A stretch of DNA of 64,000 bases from an uncultured bacterium (GCA_943788935.1 CALSSE010000003.1:499579-563578), one strand, 5' to 3'. Counted from the stretch's first letter, positions 38,888-48,173 are shown. Translations and numbers: made by a program. Notes: generated by a model not told the origin, from the sequence alone.

Positions 38888-40605
38888 ACATCGTCGATGT
38901 AGATAACGACTCTTTCAGTCCTCCTGATGATTGCGATGACCTCAGCGCTAGTATAAATCCCAATGCCGATGAGATTTGTGATGGTGTTGATAATGATTGT
39001 GATGATCAAGTCGATGAAGAGGTACTGAACGACTGCGGTCAATGCGGGGCCGTGCCCACAGAACGTTGTGACGAACTTGACAACGACTGTGATGGACAGA
39101 CCGACGAAGGGACACTCAACGCTTGTGGCGCTTGTGGTGATGTACCTGGAGAGCTCTGTGATGGGAGAGACAACGACTGTGATGGACAAACCGACGAAGG
39201 GACACTCAACGCTTGTGGCGATTGTGGTGCTGTACCTGGAGAGCTCTGTGATGGGAGAGACAACGATTGTGATGGGCAGACCGACGAAGGGACACTCAAC
39301 GCTTGTGGCGATTGTGGTGCTGTACCTGGAGAGCTCTGTGATGGGAGAGACAACGATTGTGATGGGCAGACCGACGAAGGTCTTCCTCTCAATTCATGTG
39401 GTATCTGTGGAACGCTCCCTATCGAGTCTTGTGATGGCGTCGATAATGATTGTGATGGTCAAGTCGATGAGGATCTTATCACCCCTTGCTTTGCGCTTAA
39501 AAACACGATCTCTAGCTTAAATAATGTTTTTAACTTTGGGCTGTCGATAACGCTCGTGGGTGATCTAGATGGAGACGGAGTCAACGACGCTATAATAAGA
39601 GGAGAGCGTAATGGTCGGATTCGCGTCTTCGCGTATTCTGGAAACGCTGAGTTTCTGTGGAATGTTGAAGGTAATGAAGGATTCGCCACAGCGATCGCTG
39701 CCGGACGCTTCTTTGGCGGAGATTCTATCTATATCGCTATGAATGACCCCACTAATGACAGACTTATCATATACAACGATCAAGGGGATAGTTATGTGAC
39801 CGTTGGTACTCCAGAGGGAGAGGTCACCGCACTCACTACTTTGTATGGAACTAGAGACTCCTTGGTCTTAGGGATCCCAGAGGCAGATAATAACAGCGGT
39901 CTCATTCGAAGATTACGCTTCAGAACGTCTTTGCCAAATGAACCGGTCACTGTCTTTAGCACCTATGGTAATTTTGATGAAGAGTGGGGAGAGCGCCTTT
40001 ACAACATCGATAACCTCATCGGTAATTTCTCAGATGACATCCTCTTCACCCAGATCTTCAATCAAAGAGGGAGAGATGATGTCGGAACGGGCTTAATGGA
40101 TGGAAGCACGGGTATAGATGTGTCTGGGAGCCTATTCTCAGTCAATGAATACACCGATTTCAGCTTTGCCTATGACCTCGCGATCGGCATCTTTGATCCA
40201 CAGAGTAATAGAAGTTTTGCTTATGGTGCTCCCTTAGTCTCTAACTCTCAAGATAACCAAGGCGCGATTTACACTCTACACAGTCGTGATAGCGGTTATG
40301 TTCAAGGCGCTACCATCTTTGGAGATGAAGTGGATAACGCGATTGGAATACAACTCTCCACCTTGACTCGTTTAAACGCCTCAGCCGATACCTTAGTCAT
40401 AGGGGGTTACAACGACCTGACCTATCGCGATTTCTCAGTAGGAGGCCCTAGATTAGATGTCCCACTACCGGCAAATGACCTCTTTATTGGTTTTGGTCTC
40501 GCGATCGCTAGCACACCCTCCTCGGACGGCACTTATCAAATGTGGGTGAGCGGTCTCTCAGAGGTGGGAGGCGAGAGTAGGGTGTGGATCATGAGCGCTC
40601 GATAG
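38884..40605 (+). CDS. MopE-like DNDCDG-repeat and beta-propeller module (C-terminal part of slipped lipoprotein)
   Basis: Most likely the surface domain of the lipoprotein starting at 38438, separated from its signal peptide by a one-base deletion in the repeat. The frame is open through the preceding AGETS repeats; ATG 38884 lies inside the repeat end, has no good Shine-Dalgarno, and would give an unexported protein. Residues 1-200 hold six copies of CDGxDNDCDGQxDEG, the putative metal-binding MopE-type motif, three nearly identical at DNA level (90-bp unit). Residues 210-573 have Asp-rich FG-GAP-like loops (VGDLDGDGVNDAIIRG) and repeated beta sheets, consistent with a beta-propeller. Ends 19 nt from the convergent PLP enzyme gene. 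Confidence 0.8.
   Translation: MNIVDVDNDSFSPPDDCDDLSASINPNADEICDGVDNDCDDQVDEEVLNDCGQCGAVPTERCDELDNDCDGQTDEGTLNACGACGDVPGELCDGRDNDCDGQTDEGTLNACGDCGAVPGELCDGRDNDCDGQTDEGTLNACGDCGAVPGELCDGRDNDCDGQTDEGLPLNSCGICGTLPIESCDGVDNDCDGQVDEDLITPCFALKNTISSLNNVFNFGLSITLVGDLDGDGVNDAIIRGERNGRIRVFAYSGNAEFLWNVEGNEGFATAIAAGRFFGGDSIYIAMNDPTNDRLIIYNDQGDSYVTVGTPEGEVTALTTLYGTRDSLVLGIPEADNNSGLIRRLRFRTSLPNEPVTVFSTYGNFDEEWGERLYNIDNLIGNFSDDILFTQIFNQRGRDDVGTGLMDGSTGIDVSGSLFSVNEYTDFSFAYDLAIGIFDPQSNRSFAYGAPLVSNSQDNQGAIYTLHSRDSGYVQGATIFGDEVDNAIGIQLSTLTRLNASADTLVIGGYNDLTYRDFSVGGPRLDVPLPANDLFIGFGLAIASTPSSDGTYQMWVSGLSEVGGESRVWIMSAR
39064..39390 (+). repeat. 90-bp tandem repeat encoding CDGRDNDCDGQTDEG modules
   Basis: About 3.5 units of 90 bp (GAGCTCTGTGATGGGAGAGA recurs at 39151, 39241 and 39331), 30 residues each with four Cys; copies differ by few bases, implying recent duplication. 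Confidence 0.9.
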
Positions 40606-40624
40606 GAGAGAGCTCGTCGATCCC

Positions 40625-42040
40625 TTAGAGGATGCCTGCAGCCTCTGAGGTCGCGCTGTTAAAACGTGAGAGGTACTCGATCATATCGATTTTAGTGATT
40701 AGGCCTCTCACCTCTCCTCGAGCCCAAACGACGAGCACTTTGTTTTGAGAGAAGCTCTGTTGATAGAGAGCGATCGGTGCGTCGGGATCGACAAGTTCGT
40801 ACTCTTTACTCAAAACGTGGCCAAGAGTGACGTCTAGACCACGTTCACCTTCAGCGATCATTAGGTCGAGAAGACGAGACTCGGTCACTAAACCAGCGAG
40901 GTGTCCATCATCGGTGACAGGGACTTGACTGATTCCGAGAGATTTCATCATCCGCACCGCATCACGGACCGTAGCCGACTGATCGATCATCTGAACCGAT
41001 TGTGGCTTACTGTGTAGCAAGTCTCTGATCGTCCCCATAGCCATCTCTGGATCTAAAAACCCATTTTCGCGCATCCAATCATCGTCAAATACCTTATTGA
41101 GATAACGAGTCGCGCTATCGGGAAGTAGCACAACAATATGAGCAGGGCGATCGATCTGCTCTGCATAATCAAGGCCTGCTCTGACTGCAGCGCCTCCGCT
41201 TCCACCGGTGAGGAGTCCCTCTTCACGGGCTAACCGACGAGCCATCTCAAAGCACTCTTTATCGGAGTATTGGTACATCTCATCGATCATGCTGAGGTCG
41301 ATGGTGCTAGGAAAGAAGTCCTCCCCGATCCCCTCGACTTTGTAAGAGTAAGGCTCGATCTCCTTCCCCGTCTTCCAGTAATCATAATATATAGAGCCTT
41401 TGCAGTCTGCCCCGATGAGCTGAATATCAGACTTTTGCTCTTTGAGATATCGACCGGTGCCAGTGATTGTACCACCGGTTCCTAATCCAGCGATGAAGGC
41501 GTCTAGCTCACCTCCGGTTTGCTGCCATAACTCAGGACCCGTCGAGAGATAGTGAGCGCGAGGGTTAGCTTGATTATGATATTGATTCGCGTAGTAAGAA
41601 TTAGGGGTCTCATTAGCGATCCGACGGCTCACCGAATAGTAACTTCGAGGGTCGTCAGGCTCAACAGCAGTTGGAGTGATCACTACCTTCGCGCCTACCG
41701 CTCTAAGGGCTTTAATCTTCTCTTCAGACTGCTTATCAGGCATAATGAAGATGCACTTATATCCTCTGACCGCAGCGAGCATCGCTAAGCCCATCCCCGT
41801 GTTGCCACTCGTCGCCTCTACGATAGTTCCTCCAGGCTTAAGGGCACCGCTCTTCTCTGCCTCCTCGATGATGTTCAGCGCGATGCGATCCTTTACCGAC
41901 CCTCCCGGATTCATGTAGCCCAATTTACAGTATATGTTAGCCTTGAGACCCTGGCTGAGTCGATTGAGCTTAACTAGCGGAGTGTTACCGATCGCTTGGG
42001 AGACATCCGCGACGCTCCCTTTCATCAATGATAGAGACAT
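40625..42040 (-). CDS. Cystathionine beta-synthase-like PLP enzyme with CBS-domain pair
   Basis: PLP-dependent beta-replacement enzyme, probably cystathionine beta-synthase (homocysteine plus serine) or a cysteine-synthase relative. ATG 42040 is preferred to 42052 because GAGG lies 6 nt upstream. 471 aa: PLP lysine Lys50 in GGSVKDR, substrate loop TSGNTGMG, phosphate loop GTGGTITGTG, and TGGSGGAA. Residues about 340-460 form two CBS (Bateman) motifs (MIDQSATVRDAVRMMKSLGI; VLSKEYELVDPDAPI), as in human CBS, where they bind adenosyl-methionine. The charged EPDDPRSYYSV segment is typical of CBS rather than CysK. Confidence 0.9.
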   Translation of the reverse strand: MSLSLMKGSVADVSQAIGNTPLVKLNRLSQGLKANIYCKLGYMNPGGSVKDRIALNIIEEAEKSGALKPGGTIVEATSGNTGMGLAMLAAVRGYKCIFIMPDKQSEEKIKALRAVGAKVVITPTAVEPDDPRSYYSVSRRIANETPNSYYANQYHNQANPRAHYLSTGPELWQQTGGELDAFIAGLGTGGTITGTGRYLKEQKSDIQLIGADCKGSIYYDYWKTGKEIEPYSYKVEGIGEDFFPSTIDLSMIDEMYQYSDKECFEMARRLAREEGLLTGGSGGAAVRAGLDYAEQIDRPAHIVVLLPDSATRYLNKVFDDDWMRENGFLDPEMAMGTIRDLLHSKPQSVQMIDQSATVRDAVRMMKSLGISQVPVTDDGHLAGLVTESRLLDLMIAEGERGLDVTLGHVLSKEYELVDPDAPIALYQQSFSQNKVLVVWARGEVRGLITKIDMIEYLSRFNSATSEAAGIL

Positions 42041-42220
42041 ATAGGACCTCATGGCAGAGAGTGAGAAAATAATAATCGCTGATCACGAAGATGCTTAAGG
42101 GATCTTAACCGCAAATTCAGCGAGCCTAGACCTATTCTAACTAACATTGAGAAGAGAGGAGCGCAAGCAACAGCCTTATAACATTAACTCTACTACAGGT
42201 TCTGTCTACTTATTATTAGA

Positions 42221-43357
42221 TTAGTCTTCTGCCTCATCGAGGAGATCGTCATAGATGCGAACATAGTTCTCATAACGCTCTATGTGGATCTTATCCTGAT
42301 CTAGCGCCTCAATTACCGCACATTGAGGTTCATGGAGATGGGTACAGTTATGAAAATGGCATTGAGAGGCGTAGGGAATGAACTCGGTAAAATGATCTTT
42401 GAGCTGCTCTGGAGGCATATCCCATAGACCAAAGCTCCTGATCCCTGGACTGTCGATCAGCTCTCCTCCCTTCTCTAGGGAGTAGAGGGTCGAGGTGGTG
42501 GTCGTATGTTGGCCTTTACCCGTCGCCTCGCTGACCTCAGTGACCGCCTCATCCAACCCAGGGATAAGCGCGTTAAGTAGACTGGTCTTCCCTACTCCAG
42601 AATGTCCAACAAACACGCTTCGCTCATCGACCAAAGCGCCTCGTAGCTCCTCGAGACCATCACCCTCCAGAGCGCTCATTAAAAGGATAGGGATATGAAG
42701 AGCGCGATAGGGTGCCAAGAGCTCAGCGAGCTCATCTACGTGATCCTCATCCATGAAAAGATCGACCTTATTTAAGATGATCCCTACATCTATTTTGTTC
42801 ACGTGAGCGGCGACGAGATAGCGATCGATCAGACCACTCTTGGGAGGAGGGTCGAGGGCGGAGACGACCCAGACTCGATCAAGATTCGCTGCTAAGGTCT
42901 GGGGACGACGACCGAGGGCATCAGCACGTACCAAGGCGTTATCTCTTAGTTCAATGGCGACAATGAGCCCTTGAGCAAGATCGCTCTGCTCCCAGACGAA
43001 ATAAACAAAATCACCGATCACTGCCCCTTTGCCCTCTCGGCGAGCGATACAGGGTAGGGCGCCTCCTTGATCTAAGGCGATTTGGTCTTCTCTCCAAAAA
43101 CCATCTTTAGGAGAGCTCCCGCTTTGCCATCGTACTACATAGACAGGCCCTCGACGACTCACTACCAGTCCTAGAGCAAGCTCTGAAGGGTCGCCATCAT
43201 AATAATCAGCGATAACGAGTTGGTCCGTCGCTGATGACTTGAGCAGTTCATGGGGTTCTCGGCGGGCGTTTCGATGTGCGCCTCTGCGAAGTCTTCCCCG
43301 ACCACGCTTAGATTTATGACCGCCACTTCTACTTTTTTGTTTCTGTTGTTTAGACAA
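42221..43357 (-). CDS. rsgA: Ribosome small subunit-dependent GTPase RsgA
   Basis: GTPase for late 30S ribosome maturation. 378 aa: basic N-terminal tail (SKQQKQKSRSGGHKSKRGRG), OB-fold, then circularly permuted GTPase with G4 NKVD, G1 GHSGVGKTS and G3 DSPG in that order, and C-terminal zinc knuckle CHFHNCTHLHEPQC. All diagnostic elements of the family are present. Separated by 180 nt from the PLP enzyme and 51 nt from the upstream membrane protein. Confidence 0.96.
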   Translation of the reverse strand: MSKQQKQKSRSGGHKSKRGRGRLRRGAHRNARREPHELLKSSATDQLVIADYYDGDPSELALGLVVSRRGPVYVVRWQSGSSPKDGFWREDQIALDQGGALPCIARREGKGAVIGDFVYFVWEQSDLAQGLIVAIELRDNALVRADALGRRPQTLAANLDRVWVVSALDPPPKSGLIDRYLVAAHVNKIDVGIILNKVDLFMDEDHVDELAELLAPYRALHIPILLMSALEGDGLEELRGALVDERSVFVGHSGVGKTSLLNALIPGLDEAVTEVSEATGKGQHTTTTSTLYSLEKGGELIDSPGIRSFGLWDMPPEQLKDHFTEFIPYASQCHFHNCTHLHEPQCAVIEALDQDKIHIERYENYVRIYDDLLDEAED

Positions 43358-43408
43358 AGAGGGGCTCCAAAACCCTCCCTCAAGAAGCAGAGAGGGTGAT
43401 CCATTAAA

Positions 43409-45064
43409 TCAGAGAGAAGAATCTACCTTGGGAGGAGAGGGGGACCGCTTCCATACGCTCCACCAAGGAGGAGATAGGCCTGGTACCCGATAACTCTCCC
43501 ATCGATAACCATGAGGACTCAATACTCGTTGCATACGCACAGAGGGTTTCGGCTGAGAGAGAGAGAAAGTAGGGTGATAAACCAAATAGTCTACACCTTG
43601 ATCGATTGGATAGCGAAAGGGCGCTGCCTTGGTGTGGCCCGGTCGCTGACCTCTAGCCGGAACATGATGAGCGATCCACTCATCGTTTAAACCGAGTAGA
43701 TCAACGGTATAGCGCTTGGCATAGAACGGGAGAGCACCGGCAGCCGTAGTGGCGAGCTTGGACGCTTCCGGGGTATGTTGATTAATATACCGACCCGTCT
43801 GAGCGCACTGCTCCGAAAATTGTCTCAACCAACCGATGGAGTCGACTCCTCCTCGGCTACCGATCCGATTGGCGTCTCTATGAATAAGCACCGCTGACGC
43901 TGCCAATATCATGATCGCCGAAAACTTAATCCATCTCTGATCCAAGCTCACTGTGGAGACCAAAGAGCGATATAGTGACGCTAAAGACCTAGAACAGAGA
44001 GCCGCGCTGAGAGGAAGCAGAGGGACAAGGAATCGATGTAAGGCCATAAAGTCCCCACCGACTTTAGCGACATGAATACAGAGCGCTAATCCACAGAGGA
44101 TGGTTACTCGACCTAAGTGACGCTCACCTTCCCATGGCTCATGTTCTTCGCTCTTCTTTGATGAGAAGAGCCGGACCAGCCAAAGGACGACAGGGGTCAT
44201 GAGCCACATATGAAAGAGGAGCCACTCCCCTACATAGCGAAGCCCCGGCTCCCAAAAGCCAAGAGCGCCCACCTTGGCATAATAAGTGTTCGGAAAAGGG
44301 TAACCGTAATAACCATATCGCCAGATATAGTAGGGAATATAGAGGAGGACAAACCCTAGTATGCCCCCCCAATCACTACTAGTGAGCCACGAGCGGGCTC
44401 GCACCAAGACCCATAGCCTATATAACCCGACGAGGCCAAAGATCATAACCCCCTCGGGACGAGTCATGGCCGATAAACCTAAGGAGAAACCAGCGAGCGC
44501 CCCTACACACATTGACCTCTTCTCAGTCAAGTGACCGGCTGACCACGTCCATGCACTGAGCGCTAAACCTAAGCTTAAGGTCGCGCTGAAGAGCATCACT
44601 TCTAGCCCTCCGCTAGTCCAACAAGCAAACGAGGGGCTGATCGCGAGGAGGGAGAGAGTGATCATTCGACGCGATTGACTAAGCGTAGAATGCTCATTAA
44701 GAGCCCCATCGGCTCTCTGCGCCATATAATTCGCTAAAGCACCGCTACTGATCAAGGTAATGATGCCCAATAAGCCGCTCAATATGAGACTCGCGGTAGG
44801 GATCGAGATACCGAGAGCATACACAGCGGCTAAAAGAGACACCCATAAGAAGTTTGTATACCCTTCTACTCGCTCACCTGGGTTGTAGCTCACCTCTCCT
44901 AGCTCCACCCAATTGAGCGCGTAGCGGAAAGAGATATAAGCGTCATCATTTAAGAACAGATAGCTCCATGCATGGAAGAGATAGACCCCAAGTAACATGA
45001 AGGAGACATACCTCATGTTCTCATGACCCCCTCTGCGGTGAAGGCTCTCTGCCTCTCTTCTCAT
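43409..45064 (-). CDS. GT-C-like polytopic membrane protein
   Basis: About 551 aa with roughly 10-12 membrane segments and a final 130-residue soluble part. The first periplasmic loop holds NDDAYISFRYALNWVELG followed by a Gly/Glu-rich motif (GERVEGYTNFLW), a pattern of GT-C lipid-linked-sugar glycosyltransferases (mannosyl- or arabinosyltransferase-like), where the Asp pair is catalytic. Its ATG overlaps the stop of the upstream gene (ATGA), but an alternative start at 45016 (MRYVSFMLLG) has a better signal for a membrane protein. Donor and acceptor unknown. Confidence 0.75.
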   Translation of the reverse strand: MRREAESLHRRGGHENMRYVSFMLLGVYLFHAWSYLFLNDDAYISFRYALNWVELGEVSYNPGERVEGYTNFLWVSLLAAVYALGISIPTASLILSGLLGIITLISSGALANYMAQRADGALNEHSTLSQSRRMITLSLLAISPSFACWTSGGLEVMLFSATLSLGLALSAWTWSAGHLTEKRSMCVGALAGFSLGLSAMTRPEGVMIFGLVGLYRLWVLVRARSWLTSSDWGGILGFVLLYIPYYIWRYGYYGYPFPNTYYAKVGALGFWEPGLRYVGEWLLFHMWLMTPVVLWLVRLFSSKKSEEHEPWEGERHLGRVTILCGLALCIHVAKVGGDFMALHRFLVPLLPLSAALCSRSLASLYRSLVSTVSLDQRWIKFSAIMILAASAVLIHRDANRIGSRGGVDSIGWLRQFSEQCAQTGRYINQHTPEASKLATTAAGALPFYAKRYTVDLLGLNDEWIAHHVPARGQRPGHTKAAPFRYPIDQGVDYLVYHPTFSLSQPKPSVRMQRVLSPHGYRWESYRVPGLSPPWWSVWKRSPSPPKVDSSL

Positions 45065-45591
45065 CCTCGCTTATGCTGAGCGTAAGCGCTCATACCCTGC
45101 GCCATCTGTCGCATACTCGAGCTAAGGATCTCTCCAATGAGCTTCTCAACCTGACCGCTAATTTTCTTCGCTAAAAACTTGGGGATGCCCGGTACTTTCT
45201 CCGGATACACTTCAAAAGACACTTCAATCGCTAGTACCGTCTGCTCTCCCTCTTGTTTCACAGAGGTCTCTCCATGACAGGAAAACAGCTTGTCACTACC
45301 GATCGCTTCTAGCGTCCAACGGCCGGTATAGTCAGCGCTCGTCCACGTTACATGATCATACCAAGAGAGCATCTCAGGTTTGATAAAAGCTCTTAAAGCG
45401 CTCGGTATTTTATCCATCGAGGCGTGCCAATGGTTTTTAAGTTTTACCTCATCCCCCTCTTCTTCCCTATTGACCACGATGATCGACTCCGTTCCGTCCA
45501 TAAAAGGGACGAGGGCTCCCATCTCATCTCGGAGGATGAGGAAGGCCTCCTCTGCATCAAAAGGGATTGGGTCTTGAATCTCAAATTTCAT
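45061..45591 (-). CDS. SRPBCC/DUF2505-like protein
   Basis: 176 aa, soluble. Beta-helix-grip pattern of the START/SRPBCC superfamily: N-terminal strand and helix (DPIPFDAEEAFLILRDEM), central strands (VKLKNHWHA, YDHVTWTSADYTGRWTLE, KLFSCHGETSVKQE, TVLAIEVSFEVYP) and a long C-terminal helix. Such proteins bind lipids or other hydrophobic ligands. AAGGA 8 nt before the ATG; 4 nt after the PilZ-like gene and overlapping the membrane-protein gene, so the three form one operon. Confidence 0.7.
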   Translation of the reverse strand: MKFEIQDPIPFDAEEAFLILRDEMGALVPFMDGTESIIVVNREEEGDEVKLKNHWHASMDKIPSALRAFIKPEMLSWYDHVTWTSADYTGRWTLEAIGSDKLFSCHGETSVKQEGEQTVLAIEVSFEVYPEKVPGIPKFLAKKISGQVEKLIGEILSSSMRQMAQGMSAYAQHKRG

Positions 45592-45595
45592 ATTA

Positions 45596-46288
45596 TTATC
45601 CTTCGGTCTCTTTACGCTGCAATCTCAGCGTATAATCACTAAGCGCTTGAGCGAGCTCTACAGGGGGAGAGATAAAGTGGATGGCGATCGCGTAGTGGTC
45701 TTCTTCAGGTTCACACCGTACAACTTTACTGAGACACCTAATGAGCTGGGCCGGGTAACCAATGCCAATCGCGCACAAGAGTGGACTAGAGCTGTCTACT
45801 GGTTTCTTTGCCTCGAAGGAAAGCCCACTCACGCTAAAGTCGAGTAGGTTGTCGATAGGGTGGGAAAGACGTGGATCAGCGCGGAGGTTATCTAAGCTAC
45901 TGGTCACTGTGAGCCACTCTTCTCCCTCCTCGATCTCCAATAAGGGCGCATAAAAGAACTCAAAACCAGCGATCATACGGGGATAATGACGCAAATTAGA
46001 GGCGTGGTCTTGAATTTGAACCGATACTCTGTAGGTCTGCCAGCTGAGGTCATGACCTTCAAGTTCATCAGTATGAACCTCTTCGACGACCCCTCGGCCC
46101 CGCTTCTGCTGACCGAGCGCCCACTTCAACACCAGCCGCTCACCGACTTGGAGAGGCGTGTCTTGATCGTTCACTGGTAAGTAAACAGTGTAGGTCTCTT
46201 GATCGCTTTGATCGAGACGAGTTAGGTCGGCCTCATAGGGACCAAGCGTGGGATGAGATACTCTTATCAGCTGGACGCGCTCTCTCAT
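45596..46288 (-). CDS. PilZ-like domain protein
   Basis: 230 aa, soluble. The C-terminal half resembles PilZ, the cyclic-di-GMP receptor domain (LLDFSVSGLSFEAKKPV in place of DxSxxG), with Arg residues upstream (RADPRLSHP), but the classical RxxxR is not cleanly present, so c-di-GMP binding is uncertain. The N-terminal half may be a YcgR-like beta domain. GAGGAG 5 nt before the ATG is a strong ribosome-binding site. First gene of an operon with the SRPBCC and membrane-protein genes. Confidence 0.6.
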   Translation of the reverse strand: MRERVQLIRVSHPTLGPYEADLTRLDQSDQETYTVYLPVNDQDTPLQVGERLVLKWALGQQKRGRGVVEEVHTDELEGHDLSWQTYRVSVQIQDHASNLRHYPRMIAGFEFFYAPLLEIEEGEEWLTVTSSLDNLRADPRLSHPIDNLLDFSVSGLSFEAKKPVDSSSPLLCAIGIGYPAQLIRCLSKVVRCEPEEDHYAIAIHFISPPVELAQALSDYTLRLQRKETEG

Positions 46289-46394
46289 TCGAGCTCCTCA
46301 GTCTATATCTAAGGTTAAGGCTTATGCTCTTCTACTCTTTTACTATTATGCCTATTTAACACATTGTGATCGGGCATGCACACCATTCGGTGTT

Positions 46395-47549
46395 TCAGTT
46401 CGATGACTTAAGCGCAAATAACCTAGCGCGCTCTTCAATATGTTTCATTCGCTCAATAGTCCCTTGCCATGCTCGTCGAACAACATCTCCATTAGCGCCT
46501 TTTTTAATGGCCTCCTCACTGAGGAGACGACGCCAATATTTATTCCCCGGTACTCCAGAGAGTAAATGAACGAGGTGACGGGTCACATGATGAGCCCTTC
46601 CGCCCCCCTCAACCCATTGATCGGTGTAGTCTGCCATAGCAGAGATCACATCAGCGATCTCTCTTTGAGCAGGGTTTTCTGAAGGGAAGAGGCGCTGATC
46701 TGCTTCCATAAATAAGCGAGGGTTACTATAAGCACCTCGTCCTAACATCACCGCGTCGACATGCTTAAGATGATCATCGATTTCGTCCCATGTTTTGATT
46801 CCCCCGTTAATCTCTATAAATAGATGAGGTCTCTCTCTCTTGAGTCTGTAGATCTCCTCATATCTCAGCGGAGGAATATTTCGATTCTCTTTAGGACTCA
46901 AGCCGGAGAGCCATGCTTTGCGGGCATGGACAGAGAATCCGTCACATTCTTCCTCGCTCACAATATCCACGAAGCGTAACATATCCTCATAACGATCTAC
47001 GTCATCTACTCCGATTCTATGCTTCACGGTCACCGGGATCTTAACCGCAGACTTCATGGCTCTTACCGCCTCAGCGACCCTCTCTGGGCGGAGCATCAGA
47101 CAGGCACCAAAGCGACCGCTCTGTACTCTATCACTCGGGCAACCGACGTTGAGATTAACCTCGTCATATCCCCACTCCTCTGCAATATGAGCGCACTCAG
47201 CGAGCGCGACTGGATCATCTCCTCCTAATTGGAGAGAGAGAGGGCCCTCCTCTGCCGAGAAATCGAGGTGGCGATTCTGATCACCAAAAAGAATGGCACC
47301 GGTGGTGACCATCTCTGTATAGAGTAAGGTGTGGCGAGAGATCAGCCGTAACATATATCGATAGTGTCGATCTGTTCGGTCCATCATGGGAGCTACGCTG
47401 ATCGGCCTCGGGATATGTTCACGAGGAGAGTCATGGTCAAGTCTAGTCGCGGTACTCACTGTACTCACTGTACTCACTGTACTCACTGTACTCACTGTAC
47501 TCACTGTACTCACTGTACTCACTGTACTCACTGTACTCACTGTACTCAC
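46395..47549 (-). CDS. dusA: tRNA-dihydrouridine synthase A with STV-repeat N-terminus
   Basis: FMN enzyme reducing uridines 20/20a in tRNA. Core motifs: SVAPMMDRTDRHYRYMLR, catalytic Cys in LNVGCPSDRV, VKHRIGVDD, the DusA hallmark ARKAWLSGLSPKENR, and EINGGI. The GTG start is set by GAGGAGG eight nt upstream and lies at the first unit of a 9-bp repeat, so the first 34 residues are STV tripeptides. Other in-repeat GTG codons could also serve. The real family core begins near residue 48. Its Shine-Dalgarno starts right after the stop of the CcmH-like gene, so the two are coupled. Confidence 0.93.
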   Translation of the reverse strand: MSTVSTVSTVSTVSTVSTVSTVSTVSTVSTVSTATRLDHDSPREHIPRPISVAPMMDRTDRHYRYMLRLISRHTLLYTEMVTTGAILFGDQNRHLDFSAEEGPLSLQLGGDDPVALAECAHIAEEWGYDEVNLNVGCPSDRVQSGRFGACLMLRPERVAEAVRAMKSAVKIPVTVKHRIGVDDVDRYEDMLRFVDIVSEEECDGFSVHARKAWLSGLSPKENRNIPPLRYEEIYRLKRERPHLFIEINGGIKTWDEIDDHLKHVDAVMLGRGAYSNPRLFMEADQRLFPSENPAQREIADVISAMADYTDQWVEGGGRAHHVTRHLVHLLSGVPGNKYWRRLLSEEAIKKGANGDVVRRAWQGTIERMKHIEERARLFALKSSN

Positions 47550-47554
47550 TGTAC
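47452..47554 (-). repeat. 9-bp tandem repeat, 11 copies, at the dusA start
   Basis: Perfect GTACTCACT units (plus strand) from 47452 to 47550. On the minus strand each is AGTGAGTAC, with GTG AGT ACA codons (Val-Ser-Thr). Copy-number change would keep the frame. Confidence 0.97.
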
Positions 47555-47567
47555 AAGCCTCCTCAGT

Positions 47568-48173
47568 TTAGTCGTCATCTCTCAACAGAGCCTGTAAACG
47601 ATCTTGATGTTCACTAGAGACCTGAGACGAGTCTCCACCAGCCGTCTCCCCCTCTTCTAGCCCATCGCCGCCCGACCCCCTGAGCCAACGAGAGAACATC
47701 CAAGCAGCGATCAGAGCCCCCAAGATAAACGGCATCACTGGGACAAGGATTGTATACCAAGGCTGCGGAGGGTTCTCTAAGATCTCGCCAAAAGACTCAC
47801 GAAGCGCGTTGAGTATTTCATCATCACTCTTGCCCGCTAAAATCATCTCAGCCATCTCTTTCCTCAGAGCGAACGCTTGATAACTAGTGCAGTTAAGCAA
47901 GGTCTTCCCAGGGCAAAATGGGCTTTTAAGTTCATCGCTTAAGCGATTAACTCTCTTCGAGGCATCGGCCTCGACCTCGGCGCTGAACGTAACCTTGGTC
48001 TCTCCATAGGCGGGATATGTTTGACTCAATAATGAGCCACACAGGGTCAGCCCTACAACCATGAGCGGTCGACCTATCGAGAGATAAAACAGTGAAGAGA
48101 CAGCTTGGAGTAACAAAGAGAGAGCTGTGACTCTAGGAGAGGAAGTTTTGACCTGATATGGAGACTGATACAT
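47568..48173 (-). CDS. CcmH/NrfF-like cytochrome c maturation protein
   Basis: 201 aa, membrane anchored: N-terminal signal/TM (LMVVGLTLCGSLLS), a three-helix periplasmic domain (SPFCPGKTLLNCTSYQAF, split from LRKEMAEMILAGKSDDEI), then a TM (TILVPVMPFILGALIAAW) and an acidic tail. CcmH reduces apocytochrome cysteines via LRCxxC; here the motif is widened to CPGKTLLNC, a variant I associate with some non-enterobacterial CcmH proteins. No other ccm genes are nearby. It is coupled to dusA. Confidence 0.75.
   Translation of the reverse strand: MYQSPYQVKTSSPRVTALSLLLQAVSSLFYLSIGRPLMVVGLTLCGSLLSQTYPAYGETKVTFSAEVEADASKRVNRLSDELKSPFCPGKTLLNCTSYQAFALRKEMAEMILAGKSDDEILNALRESFGEILENPPQPWYTILVPVMPFILGALIAAWMFSRWLRGSGGDGLEEGETAGGDSSQVSSEHQDRLQALLRDDD

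Noticed and set aside
38560..39189. 209-aa minus-strand ORF and other ORFs over the 15-bp and 90-bp arrays (38583-38822, 38586-38963, 39039-39392)
   Set aside because: Frames without stops are expected over arrays whose unit is a multiple of three; no Shine-Dalgarno or family match.
47364..47597. ORFs of THC and VLT repeats on the plus strand
   Set aside because: Shadow frames of the 9-bp array at the dusA start.
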